Source: Gordonia amarae NBRC 15530
Lineage (GTDB): Bacteria; Actinomycetota; Actinomycetes; Mycobacteriales; Mycobacteriaceae
Assembly: GCF_000241345.1 (NCBI RefSeq)
Contig: NZ_BAED01000064.1
Location: 31,676-95,675, forward strand
Length of the DNA stretch: 64,000 nucleotides
Direction: 5' to 3'
Below, in pieces: positions 1 through 8,277 of the stretch (its first letter is position 1; each line of letters begins with the position of its first letter). Position numbers and translations under genes: made by a program. Under the pieces are notes generated by a model. That model searched no databases and was not told where the DNA came from. It saw only the letters and a program-made list of their open reading frames with translations.

Positions 1-796
1 CCTGCACGTGACCCTCGGCCCGGACGATCCTTCCGACCTGGGCGCCGACGTCATCCAGCTGACCCCGCGCGACGTGTCGGGGCTGAGCTTCATCGAACTG
101 GCCACCCTCGTGCCCGTCGACGCCGGCACCGTCGGCGTGACCACGAAACTCGCCGTGCCCGACGCCCCGCTGCCGCCGGTCGCGGCGCACGCGCGGGTCG
201 CATGCCGGGGGGTGCTGCACCGCGACCAGGTGGACGAGGCCGACCGGGTGCGTGTCGGCTGCGTCGTCGACACGTCGGTGTCGATGGCGCCGCTGTTCGC
301 CTCCGGCACGGTCGCCGCCGCCGGTGACATCGTGGCCGGGCTCGCCGCGGTGCTCTCCGGTGGGGAAGACGTCGAGCTGGCCGCGCCGGGACCGTCGGGT
401 GCCGACCGGGCAGCGTACAGCGCAAGCGAACTCGGCGATCACCTCCGGCAATCCCCGGTCGCGGGGTTCGGCTACGCGGTGGACCTGAACCCGGCTGTCG
501 GCCCGCACGACCGTGTCGTCGGAGGAGTTGCCGTCGGGCCGTCGCTGACGGTGGTGATCACCGACGGCCGCGGCGTGGTGGAATTCGCCGAAGGGGTTGT
601 CGCGCTGGTGCTCTCACACTCGGCGTCGGTGTCCTCCGGGCCCGGGTTCGCCGGTGCCGTCTGCCCGCTTCCGCCGCCTGGCGTGGGTGGCCGCGACTTC
701 CTGGCCGGGCAGCCGCAACTCGTCTCGCGGGTGGTCGCCGACCTCCTGGCCGCCTCCGGACGGGCCGGGGCGGGCCTCGCGGGGGCCGCCCGATGA
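1..796 (+). CDS. VWA-domain protein, 5' end outside window
   Basis: The frame is open to the left edge, so only the C-terminal part is present (at least 262 residues). The segment DTSVSM, about 88 residues after the first GTG, fits the DxSxS metal-ion-dependent adhesion site of von Willebrand factor A domains, preceded by the usual hydrophobic strand. VWA domains mediate protein-protein contacts and often pair with ATPases or GTPases. The stop overlaps the ATG of the following GTPase (ATGA), so the two are translationally coupled. With TerD and TerC proteins next door, a stress-response complex is likely. The function is inferred from domain and context; the missing N-terminus could carry another domain. 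Confidence 0.75.
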   Translation, partial: LHVTLGPDDPSDLGADVIQLTPRDVSGLSFIELATLVPVDAGTVGVTTKLAVPDAPLPPVAAHARVACRGVLHRDQVDEADRVRVGCVVDTSVSMAPLFASGTVAAAGDIVAGLAAVLSGGEDVELAAPGPSGADRAAYSASELGDHLRQSPVAGFGYAVDLNPAVGPHDRVVGGVAVGPSLTVVITDGRGVVEFAEGVVALVLSHSASVSSGPGFAGAVCPLPPPGVGGRDFLAGQPQLVSRVVADLLAASGRAGAGLAGAAR

Positions 797-1935
797 CCAA
801 GTGCCCGCGCTGCTTCCACGACCTGCCCGACGACGAGTTCGCCTGGTACGACAGTGCCGACACCCGCGTCGAACTCAACCAGGTGGCCTCCCGGTACGCC
901 GGTGGCGATGTGCACACCCGATCGGTGCACACCGTGCTGCGCCCGCCGGACGCCGACCACACGTGGTCGCCGGTGCCCGAGGATGTCGCCCACCACGTCG
1001 AGGTATGCCCGCTCTGCCACTACGACCTGCCCGGCAACTGGCGCTGGGGGGATGCCACCTGCATCGCGATGGCCGGGGCGCGCTACACCGGCAAGACCGT
1101 GTACATCGCGGTCCTGATCAAACAGCTCAAGAAGTTCCTGGAGGCCGCCGACACCGAGGTCACCCCCGCCGACATGGTGACCGAGCGCACCTACGCCGCC
1201 AACTACGAGCGGCCGCTGTTCGAGCAGCGCGGTATTGCCGCGGCCACCCCGGCAGCGGCCGTCGCCGCCCATCAGCCGCCGCTCATCTTCAACATCGGAT
1301 TCTGGGGCGAGAGGCAGCATTTCCTCGTCATCCGCGACGTGGCGGGCGAGGATCTGGAGAACGCGGAGACGAGCGGGCCGTCGTGGGAGTTCTTCGGCCT
1401 GGCGCACGCCGTGCTGTTCCTGTTCGACCCGCTGCGGGTCCGCGACATCTCCGATCAGCTCCTCGACCTGGTGCCGCCCACCAATCTCATCGGCGGCGAC
1501 CCTGGCGACGTGCTGCGCAAAGTGATGTCGCTGATCGGTCGCGGCAACCCGCGTATCGGCCTCGTGTTGTCCAAATTTGATGCGCTGCAAGCACTGTCGC
1601 GGGTGGAGCAGAGTTCTTGGGGGCGGGTGATGGCCAACCCGGGCGCGGCGTTCAACCGCGATCCCGGACTTGTCGCCGCCGAGTACGACGAGGACGACGG
1701 CACCTTGCTGCACTGTGAGGTGGTGAGCCTGCTGCAACGCCTGCACGCCGGCCCGATGCTGCGGACCCTGCGCAACCCGGTCACCGGCCAGTACTACGAG
1801 AACCGGTTCTTCGCGGTGTCGGCGCTCGGGATGCCGCCGGTGGGGGAGAAGCTGCACCGCAGCGGCATCTCACCGTTCCGCTGCCTGGACCCGATCCGCT
1901 GGGTGCTGGCCGAGCGCGGGGTATCGCAGACATGA
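793..1935 (+). CDS. Zinc-ribbon TRAFAC-type GTPase of the Ter cluster
   Basis: This 380-residue protein has two CxxC pairs near the N-terminus (CPRC at about 4 and CPLC at about 73), which suggests a metal-binding ribbon. A P-loop (GARYTGKT, about residues 96-103), a DxxG-like element (DVAGED) and a possible base-specificity motif SKFD in place of NKxD follow. This order fits a TRAFAC GTPase, although the last motif is not canonical. There is no signal peptide or membrane segment, so it is probably cytosolic. It starts inside the stop of the VWA gene and lies 25 bp before a TerD gene. Related zinc-ribbon GTPases are known in Ter-associated gene neighbourhoods. Nucleotide preference cannot be told from sequence. 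Confidence 0.75.
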   Translation: MTKCPRCFHDLPDDEFAWYDSADTRVELNQVASRYAGGDVHTRSVHTVLRPPDADHTWSPVPEDVAHHVEVCPLCHYDLPGNWRWGDATCIAMAGARYTGKTVYIAVLIKQLKKFLEAADTEVTPADMVTERTYAANYERPLFEQRGIAAATPAAAVAAHQPPLIFNIGFWGERQHFLVIRDVAGEDLENAETSGPSWEFFGLAHAVLFLFDPLRVRDISDQLLDLVPPTNLIGGDPGDVLRKVMSLIGRGNPRIGLVLSKFDALQALSRVEQSSWGRVMANPGAAFNRDPGLVAAEYDEDDGTLLHCEVVSLLQRLHAGPMLRTLRNPVTGQYYENRFFAVSALGMPPVGEKLHRSGISPFRCLDPIRWVLAERGVSQT

Positions 1936-1960
1936 ACGACAGGCCGGGGAAGGCGAACGC

Positions 1961-2485
1961 ATGGCGATAGATATGACCAGGAACCGGACGAAGAAGGCCG
2001 GTGGCGGACACGCAAGGGTCACTGTCACCGTCGTGGTCAACGAGACCGCCTCGCTCGGATACGACATCGACATGTCGGGTTATGCGCTTGACCGTGCGGG
2101 CACCGTCCTCTCAGACAAGCACTTCGTCTACTTCAACAACGTCACCACTCCCGACGGTACGGTCAGCTATCGCAAACAGGGGCCCGAGCAGACGCTGGTG
2201 ATCGACCTCGCCACGATCGACCCCGAGGTCGCTCAGGTCGCGGTCGCGGTCACCGTATATGGCGCCGCGGTGGGTTTCGGCCGGGTTCCGGGGGCGCGGA
2301 TCACCGTGCGTCGGGACGGAGACGTGGTCGCCGACTACGACCTCACCGCAGGACTGCCCAACACCAGCTCGGTGGTCTATGGGCGGCTCGCACGGGAATC
2401 GGGTGCGTGGAAGTTCTGGGCGGAGGGCACCGCGTACCCCGACCTCGTCGCCACCGTCTCCAGCTTCGGCGTCACCACCTCCTGA
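1961..2485 (+). CDS. TerD-domain protein
   Basis: This 174-residue protein of the TerD/CABP family matches through its whole length: LGYDIDMSGYALD, SDKHFVYFNN, a central acidic-hydrophobic sheet region and the terminal WKFWAEG...GVTTS strand. TerD proteins are calcium-binding beta-sandwich proteins linked to tellurite, phage and oxidative-stress resistance. The acidic residues of the Ca-binding loops (YDIDMS, LDRAG) are partly retained but diverge from the classical FDLDAS loop of the paralogue at 3832-4407. The N-terminus carries an extra basic stretch. A purine-rich GGGGAAGG lies before ATG 1961. It is the last gene of the VWA-GTPase-TerD operon and ends just before a strong hairpin. Confidence 0.85.
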   Translation: MAIDMTRNRTKKAGGGHARVTVTVVVNETASLGYDIDMSGYALDRAGTVLSDKHFVYFNNVTTPDGTVSYRKQGPEQTLVIDLATIDPEVAQVAVAVTVYGAAVGFGRVPGARITVRRDGDVVADYDLTAGLPNTSSVVYGRLARESGAWKFWAEGTAYPDLVATVSSFGVTTS

Positions 2486-2505
2486 CCTCGCCAGGCCTGG
2501 GACGA

Positions 2506-2541
2506 CAAATCCCGCCCGGATAACCACCCGGGCGGGATTTG
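2506..2541. terminator. Bidirectional terminator hairpin between terD and terC genes
   Basis: A perfect 14-bp stem (CAAATCCCGCCCGG with its complement CCGGGCGGGATTTG) surrounds an 8-nt loop. The A/T run at the stem base makes it suitable for both strands. It separates the converging TerD (+) and TerC-like (-) genes. Confidence 0.8.
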
Positions 2542-2555
2542 CGCGATCAGAGGGG

Positions 2556-3680
2556 TCAGGCTGCCGTGAGTTCCTTGGCCTGCTCGTTGCGACGGCGGAT
2601 GATGCTGGACACCAGCGCCGCGCCGATGAGCACCACGCCGATGAGGCCGGTGACGACCTCGGGCACGTGGGTGCCGATGGAGTACAGCAAGATCAGCGCC
2701 AGCGCACCGATCGCCCAGTGCGCGCCGTGTTCGAGGTACACGTACTCCGACAGGGTGCCCTGGCGGACCAGGTACACCGTCAGCGAACGCACGAACATGG
2801 CTCCGATGAGGCCGAGGCCCAGGGCGATGATGATCGGGTCGGCGGTGATGGCGAACGCGCCGATCACACCGTCGAACGAGAACGACGCGTCGAGCACCTC
2901 AAGGTAGAGGAACAGGAAGAAGCCCGCCTTGCCTGCCGCCTTGGCCAGGTCACTCGGACCGGTGCGGCCGTTGCCGGCCGTCTCGGCACCTTCTTCGGCC
3001 TCGTCGTCCTGTTCGAACTCCTCGGTGTGGAACAGTTCACCGAGGCCGTTGACGACGATGTAGGTGATCAGGCCGAGGGCACCGGCCACCATGACGGTGG
3101 CGCGCTTGTCGTCGGGCGCGATCCACTCGGCGGTGATGACCAGCAGACCGATCGCGATGACCACCTCGAGCTGGTCGAGCTTACCGATCCGCTCCAGCGG
3201 ACGTTCGATCCAGCTGAGCCAGGTGAGCTCTTTCTCCTCCAGCACGAAGCCGAGGAACAGCATCAGCAGGAACATGCCGCCGAACGCCGCGATCTGCGGG
3301 TGCGCGTCGGTGATGATCGTCTCGTAGCTCGGCGAGCCGTCGGCGAAGTGCTCGGCGCCGTTTGCCGGCGGGTTGAGGGCCAGGTCGAGGGCGTCGACGG
3401 GGTTGAGTCCGGCGGTGAGCCACACGATGGCCAGCGGGAACACCAGGCGCATGCCGAACACGGCGATGAGCACGCCGACGGTGAGGAAGATCTTTTGCCA
3501 GAACTCGCTCATCCGCCGCAGCACGGTGGCGTTGATGACGGCGTTGTCGAAGGACAGGCTGACCTCGAGGATGCCGAGGATCAGGGTGAGGAGAACAGCC
3601 TCTGTTCCGCCGTAGAAGAACGCGACGACCAGCGAGATGATCGTGATGACGAAGGAGAGACCGAATATTCGGAGAACCAC
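2556..3680 (-). CDS. TerC-like integral membrane protein (DUF475)
   Basis: This polytopic membrane protein of 374 residues has about nine hydrophobic segments. Two internally repeated signatures, VSLSFDNAVINATVL near residue 41 and VLDASFSFDGVIGAFA near residue 263, carry the membrane aspartates typical of the TerC/DUF475 group of the LysE-like superfamily. An acidic cytoplasmic loop (EQDDEAEEGAE) separates the halves. Relatives are thought to move metal ions, and TerC supports tellurite resistance and metal homeostasis. The start is GTG at 3680 because no in-frame ATG lies nearby upstream. It lies downstream of the TerD gene at 3832-4407 on the same strand, separated by a terminator-like hairpin, so it probably has its own promoter. 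Confidence 0.85.
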   Translation of the reverse strand: MVLRIFGLSFVITIISLVVAFFYGGTEAVLLTLILGILEVSLSFDNAVINATVLRRMSEFWQKIFLTVGVLIAVFGMRLVFPLAIVWLTAGLNPVDALDLALNPPANGAEHFADGSPSYETIITDAHPQIAAFGGMFLLMLFLGFVLEEKELTWLSWIERPLERIGKLDQLEVVIAIGLLVITAEWIAPDDKRATVMVAGALGLITYIVVNGLGELFHTEEFEQDDEAEEGAETAGNGRTGPSDLAKAAGKAGFFLFLYLEVLDASFSFDGVIGAFAITADPIIIALGLGLIGAMFVRSLTVYLVRQGTLSEYVYLEHGAHWAIGALALILLYSIGTHVPEVVTGLIGVVLIGAALVSSIIRRRNEQAKELTAA

Positions 3681-3778
3681 GAGAGTTCGGGGTGCCTTTC
3701 ATGCGGGCAGTGGAGATGCGCGGGCAGATGAATTGTCCGCAACGCTGCGGAGTCGGGGTCCGACTGGGCAGAACCCGC

Positions 3779-3819
3779 AGGTGTGCCCGGGCCGGTCGTG
3801 ACCGGTCCCGGGCACACCT
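3779..3819. terminator. Strong terminator hairpin downstream of terD (minus strand)
   Basis: A 13-bp perfect stem (AGGTGTGCCCGGG with CCCGGGCACACCT) encloses a further 6-bp stem (CCGGTC/GACCGG). It sits 13 bp past the stop codon of the minus-strand TerD gene and should isolate it from the TerC-like gene. Confidence 0.7.
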
Positions 3820-3831
3820 CGATGTGGTGGA

Positions 3832-4407
3832 TCAGACGTTGACGCCGAAGTCCTGGGCGATGCCGCGCAGGCCGGAGGCGTAGCCCTGGCCGATGGCGCG
3901 GAACTTCCAGTCGGCGCCGTGACGGTACAGCTCACCGAAGACCATCGCGGTCTCGGTGGAGGCGTCCTCGCTCAGGTCGTAGCGCGCGATCTCCTGGCCG
4001 TTGGCCTGGTTGAGGACGCGGATGTAGGCGTTGCGGACCTGACCGAACGACTGTGCGCGGGTCTCGGCGTCGTAGATCGACACCGGGAACACGATGGAGT
4101 CGATGGTCGGGGGCGTGCCCGCGAGGTCGACGTTGATGACCTCGTCGTCGCCGTCGCCGCTGCCGGTGGTGTTGTCGCCGAGGTGCTCGATGCTGCCCTC
4201 GGGCGAACGCAGGTTGTTGAAGAACACGAAGTGCTGGTCGGACAATGTCTTCTTGTCGGCGCCCAGCGCGATGGCGCTGGCGTCGAGGTCGAAGTCGGTG
4301 CCGGTGGTGGTCCGGACATCCCAGCCGAGGCCGACCGAGACCGCGGTGAGGCCGGGGGCCTCCTTGCTCAGCGAGACATTTCCGCCCTTGCTCAGGCTCA
4401 CGCCCAT
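3832..4407 (-). CDS. terD: TerD family calcium-binding stress protein
   Basis: This 191-residue protein has the normal length for TerD. It opens with the hallmark GVSLSKGGNVSLSKEAPGL and continues with LGWDVRT, the calcium loop FDLDASA, SDQHFVFFNN, the acidic DGDDE loop and the C-terminal WKFRAIGQGY. These residues form the Ca-binding beta-sandwich fold and are conserved here, unlike in the paralogue at 1961-2485. The open frame extends about 196 codons further upstream, but that stretch lacks family similarity. ATG 4407 is preceded by GGAAGGG at good spacing and is taken as the start. The role is probably a cytosolic stress factor working with the TerC-like protein. A terminator hairpin follows. 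Confidence 0.92.
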   Translation of the reverse strand: MGVSLSKGGNVSLSKEAPGLTAVSVGLGWDVRTTTGTDFDLDASAIALGADKKTLSDQHFVFFNNLRSPEGSIEHLGDNTTGSGDGDDEVINVDLAGTPPTIDSIVFPVSIYDAETRAQSFGQVRNAYIRVLNQANGQEIARYDLSEDASTETAMVFGELYRHGADWKFRAIGQGYASGLRGIAQDFGVNV

Positions 4408-4619
4408 TGTGAATAGCCCTTCCGTTGGTGAGATGTGCCGGCAGCGGGGTGTGCCGGCGTCTGTGGTGCTGACGTCTGTCGTGCCGACAAACAACACCCG
4501 CCACTCTATGCGAACCGGGATAAGCCGGACATCGGCGAACCGGATGACACCTGTTCCGGTTACCGTGCCTGTAACAATTCCCGCGCCATCGACGGTACAG
4601 AGTCCGATGCCGTGTCGGC
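4408..4619. promoter_or_regulatory. Divergent promoter region between terD and the membrane nuclease gene
   Basis: This 212-bp gap must hold the promoters of the minus-strand TerD gene and the plus-strand nuclease gene. A small inverted repeat GTTAC-N7-GTAAC lies at 4559-4575. No convincing -35/-10 pair was identified. Confidence 0.4.
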
Positions 4620-5963
4620 ATGGAGAACAACGAGAACGGGTGGTCGATGCCGTCAGGATTACCGGGTGCGGGATGGTTTGCCGACCCGGCGGGCAGTGGA
4701 CGGATGCGCTGGTGGGACGGGTCGTCGTGGACCGATCGTTTCGCGGGGGAGGACGGGCTGTCGCCGTTCGCGCCGCCGGCCCCTCCCGCCGGTGGGCCGG
4801 GCGGGCCGCGGCGCCGGTCCCGGAAGTGGGCGTGGCCGGCCGGGGTGGGTGCGGCGATCGGCGGGCTGCTCGTCGTCGCGGGCCTTGTCGGCTCGCCGGA
4901 TGACGATCCGGACCGGACGGTTGCCGCGACCTCGATCCCGGAGGGACCATCCGTCTCGCCCGGTTCGTCCAGTCCGCACCGGTCATCGACCACATCGGCC
5001 TCCGCTGTCGCCTCGACCACCCGGATGAGCAGCCGGGATGCGACGATCGCGCTGGGCAGGCTCGATGACCTCGACGTCAAGGGCCGCGCTCCCAAGACCG
5101 GGTACAGCCGCGATGAGTTCGGCGACCGCTGGTCCGACGACGTCGATGTCGACGGCGGCCACAACGGCTGCGACACCCGCAACGACATGCTGGGGAGCCT
5201 CGACGGGGTCACGTTCAAGCCCGGCACCCGCGACTGTGTGGTGCTGACCGGCACGCTGCACGATCCGTACACCGGCCGCGACATCGAGTTCGCGCGCGGC
5301 GAGAAGACCTCGACGGCTGTGCAGATCGATCACATCGTGGCCCTGTCGGACGCCTGGCAGAAGGGCGCGCAGCAGCTCACCGCCGACGACCGCCGCAACC
5401 TCGCCAATGATCCGGTGAATCTGCAGCCCACCGACGGGCCGACCAATTCCCGCAAGAGCGACGGTGACGCCGCGACCTGGCTGCCGCCGAGCCGTTCGTA
5501 CCGGTGCACCTATGTCTCGCGGCAGATCGACGTCAAGACCAAGTACCGGTTGTGGGTGACCGCGGCCGAGAAGACGGCGATGCGACGGGTCCTCGGGACG
5601 TGCGGGGCGACGGCGCCAGAATCCGATACCCCAGAATCCGATACCCCTGAGTCTGATGTCCCGGGCGACCGCACCGGGACCACCGACCGCACCGTGGTTC
5701 CCGACCGGAGCACGGCCACCAGAACCCCGCGGCGGGTGCTGGAGACCCCCACCGAGACCGTGGTGCCCGAGACCACCGACGAGGTGACCGAGGTCCCGGA
5801 GACGTCCGAGGACACCGTCGACACGACCGAGGACACGGGCGGCAGCGTCTACTACGCGAACTGTTCACAGGTACGGGCGGCGGGCGCCGCACCGATCCAT
5901 GCAGGTGATCCGGGCTATTCGCGCAAATTGGACCGTGACGGCGACGGGGTGGCCTGCGAGTAG
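4620..5963 (+). CDS. Membrane-anchored HNH-type nuclease with DUF2510 and excalibur domains
   Basis: This 447-residue multidomain protein begins with a DUF2510 module (GWFADPAGSGRMRWWDGSSWT, about 18-38). A proline-rich basic linker and one transmembrane segment (about 71-92) follow. An extracytoplasmic GmrSD-C/DUF1524-like HNH nuclease domain comes next (QIDHIVALSDAW near 236, then NLANDPVNLQPTDGPTNSRKSD). A Thr/Glu/Pro-rich low-complexity linker with three ESDTP-type repeats precedes a C-terminal excalibur calcium-binding domain (YYANCSQVRAAG ... DRDGDGVACE). DUF2510 usually marks membrane-tethered actinobacterial proteins, so the nuclease probably acts outside the membrane. ATG 4647 is an alternative start. 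Target and role are unknown; uptake or degradation of extracellular DNA is a reasonable guess. Confidence 0.85.
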   Translation: MENNENGWSMPSGLPGAGWFADPAGSGRMRWWDGSSWTDRFAGEDGLSPFAPPAPPAGGPGGPRRRSRKWAWPAGVGAAIGGLLVVAGLVGSPDDDPDRTVAATSIPEGPSVSPGSSSPHRSSTTSASAVASTTRMSSRDATIALGRLDDLDVKGRAPKTGYSRDEFGDRWSDDVDVDGGHNGCDTRNDMLGSLDGVTFKPGTRDCVVLTGTLHDPYTGRDIEFARGEKTSTAVQIDHIVALSDAWQKGAQQLTADDRRNLANDPVNLQPTDGPTNSRKSDGDAATWLPPSRSYRCTYVSRQIDVKTKYRLWVTAAEKTAMRRVLGTCGATAPESDTPESDTPESDVPGDRTGTTDRTVVPDRSTATRTPRRVLETPTETVVPETTDEVTEVPETSEDTVDTTEDTGGSVYYANCSQVRAAGAAPIHAGDPGYSRKLDRDGDGVACE

Positions 5964-5974
5964 TCCGTTCAGAC

Positions 5975-5998
5975 CATACGAATCGGATCGGCCGTATG
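5975..5998. promoter_or_regulatory. Small inverted repeat upstream of the secreted hydrolase gene
   Basis: CATACG and CGTATG are spaced by 12 bp in the 108-bp gap before the hydrolase start. The dyad could be a repressor operator; no cognate regulator lies beside it. Confidence 0.3.
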
Positions 5999-6071
5999 AT
6001 GTGGCTCCGATAACTGCTATGGTCCTCCCGAATATGTGATATCGCATGTTCTCTTGCGGGAGGTAATAACG

Positions 6072-8123
6072 ATGCAGATGTGGCGGGGAAGCCTTCGCGC
6101 GACCGGGGTGCGGTCGGCGACGCTGGCAACGGTGGCAATGGTCACCGTCGGGCTGACAGGCGTGGGCGTGGCCGCGGCCGATCCGACGGGCGGTGCGGCG
6201 GGCAGGCAGTGGACCGCCACGCACGACACGAAGCATCCGAAGTTCGCGGGCGTCAGCATCCAGACCGACGTGCCGATCCGGATGAGTGATGGCACCGTGC
6301 TCAAGGCGGATGTCTACCGGCCGGCCGACGCGAAGAAGCGTCCCATCGCCACCAAGACGCCGGTCATCGTCAACCTGACCCCGTACACCAAGCTGCTCAC
6401 CTCGCTGGGCACGGCGACCACCGAACACCCGATCCTCAAGCCGTTCATGGAGCAGGTGGTCTCGAAGATCCACCTGACCGGGCCGCTGCGCGGTGTTGAC
6501 GGCCTGGTCGGTGCGATGCGTGACGGCGGCATGCGGACGATGATGGCCGACTACAACCTCATCCGCAGCGGCTACACCCAGGTGGTGGTCGACGTCCGCG
6601 GCACCGGATTCTCGCAGGGCACGTGGCAGGTGTTCAAGAGCCGCGAACAGCAGGACACCGTCGAGGTCATCGACTGGGCGGCCAAGCAGAAATGGTCCGA
6701 CGGCAAGATCGGCATGGCCGGTGTCTCGTACTCGGGCATCAACCAGATCTACGCGGCCAAGATGGCGCCCAAGGCGCTCAAGGCGATCGTCCCGGTGGAG
6801 CCGGGCGGCGACCTCATCCGCGATGTGGTCGCGCCGGGCGGCGCGCTGGGTGTCGGGTTCCTGCCGCTGTGGCTGACGCTGGTCAACGCGACCAAGCTCA
6901 TCCCCAATGTCGCGTCGATGATGAACGGCACCTTCGACTGGAAGTGGCTGGCCGACAGGATGAGTGAGCCGGGTACCTTCTACCCGCAGCTCATGGCGGC
7001 GCTGTCCACCCCGAACATCGCGTCGATCCCGCCGAATCTGAAGAACCTGCTGGAGACCAACTCCGACGAGCGCACCTCGTGGCAGTCGGGCGCCGACAAG
7101 ATCACCGTGCCCACCATGCTCTACGGCGGCTGGTTCGATCTCTTCACCAACAGCGAGGTGAAGATGTTCAACCAGATCCCGCTGCCGCCGAGCCAGAAGA
7201 AGCTGATCATGGGCGACGGCTACCACATGACCATCGGTGGGGGACAGTCCGGAACCAACGGCACCCCGCCCCGCCTGGATGTGCTGCAGAAGGCCTGGTT
7301 CGACAAGTGGCTCAAGGGCATCGACAACGGCATCGACAAGTACAGTCCGGTCACCCTCAAGCAGGTGGGCGACAAGTGGATCAGCGCCGAGCAGTTCCCG
7401 CGCGCGGGGATGCAGCGGCAGCGCCTGTACCTGAGCGACAAGCGTTCGGGCACCGCGCCGTACGCGGTGCGTGACGGGTCGCTGAAGGCCGCGAAGGTCA
7501 ACTCCCGTGGTCGGCTGACGGTCAGCCCGGGTCTGGCCACCATCTGCTCGCGGGACAGTGCCCAGCAGTCCATCGGCGTGGTCGCGATCCTGCCGGTGTG
7601 CTCGGACGACGCGCGGGTCTCCGAGCGGGACGCGCTGAGCTTCACCAGTGCCCCGGTGCCCACCACCCGCAGCGTGTCCGGCTACACCAATGTGCGGCTG
7701 AACACGGTGCTCGACGCGACCGACGGCTACTGGGTGGCCACGCTGAACGATGTCGCACCCGACGGCACCTCGAAGGTGCTCACCTCCGGTCAGTTGGTCA
7801 CGTCGCTGCGTGCGTACGACAGCGCCAAGTCGGAGTTCGCCCCCAACGGCGACGTCATCGATCCGTACCTGAAGTTGACACTCAGTTCGCGGCAGCCGGT
7901 CACCCCCGGTAAGGCGGTCGCCGTCGACATCGGGCTGCTGCCCACCGAGGCGCTGATCAAGGCCGGTCACCGGCTGCGTGTCGACGTGTTCGCGATGAAC
8001 CTGCCGCGCGGTCTGCCGCTGCGCCCGCTGCTCAACGCCTCGCAGCTCAAGCCGCAGCACATCCAGCTCGACCCGAATAACCCGAGCTTCGTGAATCTGC
8101 CGGTCTCGAAGCCTCTGGGATAG
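6072..8123 (+). CDS. Secreted CocE/NonD-type hydrolase (X-Pro dipeptidyl-peptidase family S15)
   Basis: This 683-residue exported alpha/beta hydrolase starts at ATG 6072, behind GGGAGG at ideal spacing; an in-frame ATG at 6036 has no such site. A signal peptide of about 40 residues (twin basic start, hydrophobic core, VGVAAA-D end) follows. The catalytic triad of the S15/CocE family is visible: Ser in GVSYSG (about residue 220), Asp in YGGWFDLF (about 350) and His in GDGYHMT. The last third is the beta-rich PepX C-terminal domain (SGYTNVRLNTVLDAT onward). Family members cleave X-Pro peptides or acyl, cocaine-like and cephalosporin esters, so the substrate is open. It is monocistronic and followed by repeats. 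Confidence 0.88.
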   Translation: MQMWRGSLRATGVRSATLATVAMVTVGLTGVGVAAADPTGGAAGRQWTATHDTKHPKFAGVSIQTDVPIRMSDGTVLKADVYRPADAKKRPIATKTPVIVNLTPYTKLLTSLGTATTEHPILKPFMEQVVSKIHLTGPLRGVDGLVGAMRDGGMRTMMADYNLIRSGYTQVVVDVRGTGFSQGTWQVFKSREQQDTVEVIDWAAKQKWSDGKIGMAGVSYSGINQIYAAKMAPKALKAIVPVEPGGDLIRDVVAPGGALGVGFLPLWLTLVNATKLIPNVASMMNGTFDWKWLADRMSEPGTFYPQLMAALSTPNIASIPPNLKNLLETNSDERTSWQSGADKITVPTMLYGGWFDLFTNSEVKMFNQIPLPPSQKKLIMGDGYHMTIGGGQSGTNGTPPRLDVLQKAWFDKWLKGIDNGIDKYSPVTLKQVGDKWISAEQFPRAGMQRQRLYLSDKRSGTAPYAVRDGSLKAAKVNSRGRLTVSPGLATICSRDSAQQSIGVVAILPVCSDDARVSERDALSFTSAPVPTTRSVSGYTNVRLNTVLDATDGYWVATLNDVAPDGTSKVLTSGQLVTSLRAYDSAKSEFAPNGDVIDPYLKLTLSSRQPVTPGKAVAVDIGLLPTEALIKAGHRLRVDVFAMNLPRGLPLRPLLNASQLKPQHIQLDPNNPSFVNLPVSKPLG

Positions 8124-8188
8124 CCGGACAGCTTCAACGCCGGTTGAGGCGGTCTACGCGCCGGACAGCTTCTTCGCCGGTTGAGGCG
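8124..8188 (+). repeat. 28-bp direct repeat, two copies
   Basis: The 28-bp unit beginning CCGGACAGCTTC and ending CCGGTTGAGGCG occurs at 8124-8151 and 8161-8188 with two mismatches. The second copy runs into the palindromic element that starts at 8179. The first begins directly after the hydrolase stop codon. Confidence 0.85.
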
Positions 8189-8277
8189 TGAGGAGCGTAA
8201 GCGACGAGCCTCGAAACCTCGTGAGATGACACTGTCGTCTCACCGGGTTTCGAGGCTCGCGAGCTCGCACCTCAACC
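8179..8277. repeat. Dispersed palindromic element, copy A
   Basis: This 99-bp imperfect palindrome starts GGTTGAGGCGTGAGG and ends CTCGCACCTCAACC. Both arms carry GAGCCTCGAAACC (or its complement), and the arms meet at GTGAGATGAC...GTCTCACCG. It lies between converging genes, and its right end reaches into the last bases of the MFS coding region (stop at 8272). Near-identical copies lie at 33750-33848 and, with arm order reversed, at 15261-15375. A role as a bidirectional terminator, or a REP/MITE-like origin, is inferred. Confidence 0.85.

Noticed and set aside
472..1857. Minus-strand frame of 461 codons over the GTPase gene
   Set aside because: Composition (Arg/His/Gly/Val-rich) and overlap with the motif-bearing GTPase mark it as a shadow.
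2259..3731. Long plus-strand frame antisense to the TerC-like gene
   Set aside because: It is rich in D, E, H, Q and R with no domain or hydrophobic pattern, and covers a clear membrane protein on the other strand; typical of antisense frames in GC-rich DNA.
4559..4575. GTTAC-N7-GTAAC as a specific operator
   Set aside because: Five-base arms are likely by chance and no matching regulator lies nearby.
4408..4995. N-terminal extension of the TerD frame
   Set aside because: It has no family similarity, overlaps the divergent promoter and nuclease start, and a well-placed SD precedes ATG 4407.
5865..8060. 731-codon minus-strand frame over the CocE-type hydrolase
   Set aside because: It has no recognisable domain and lies antisense to a protein with signal peptide and complete catalytic triad.
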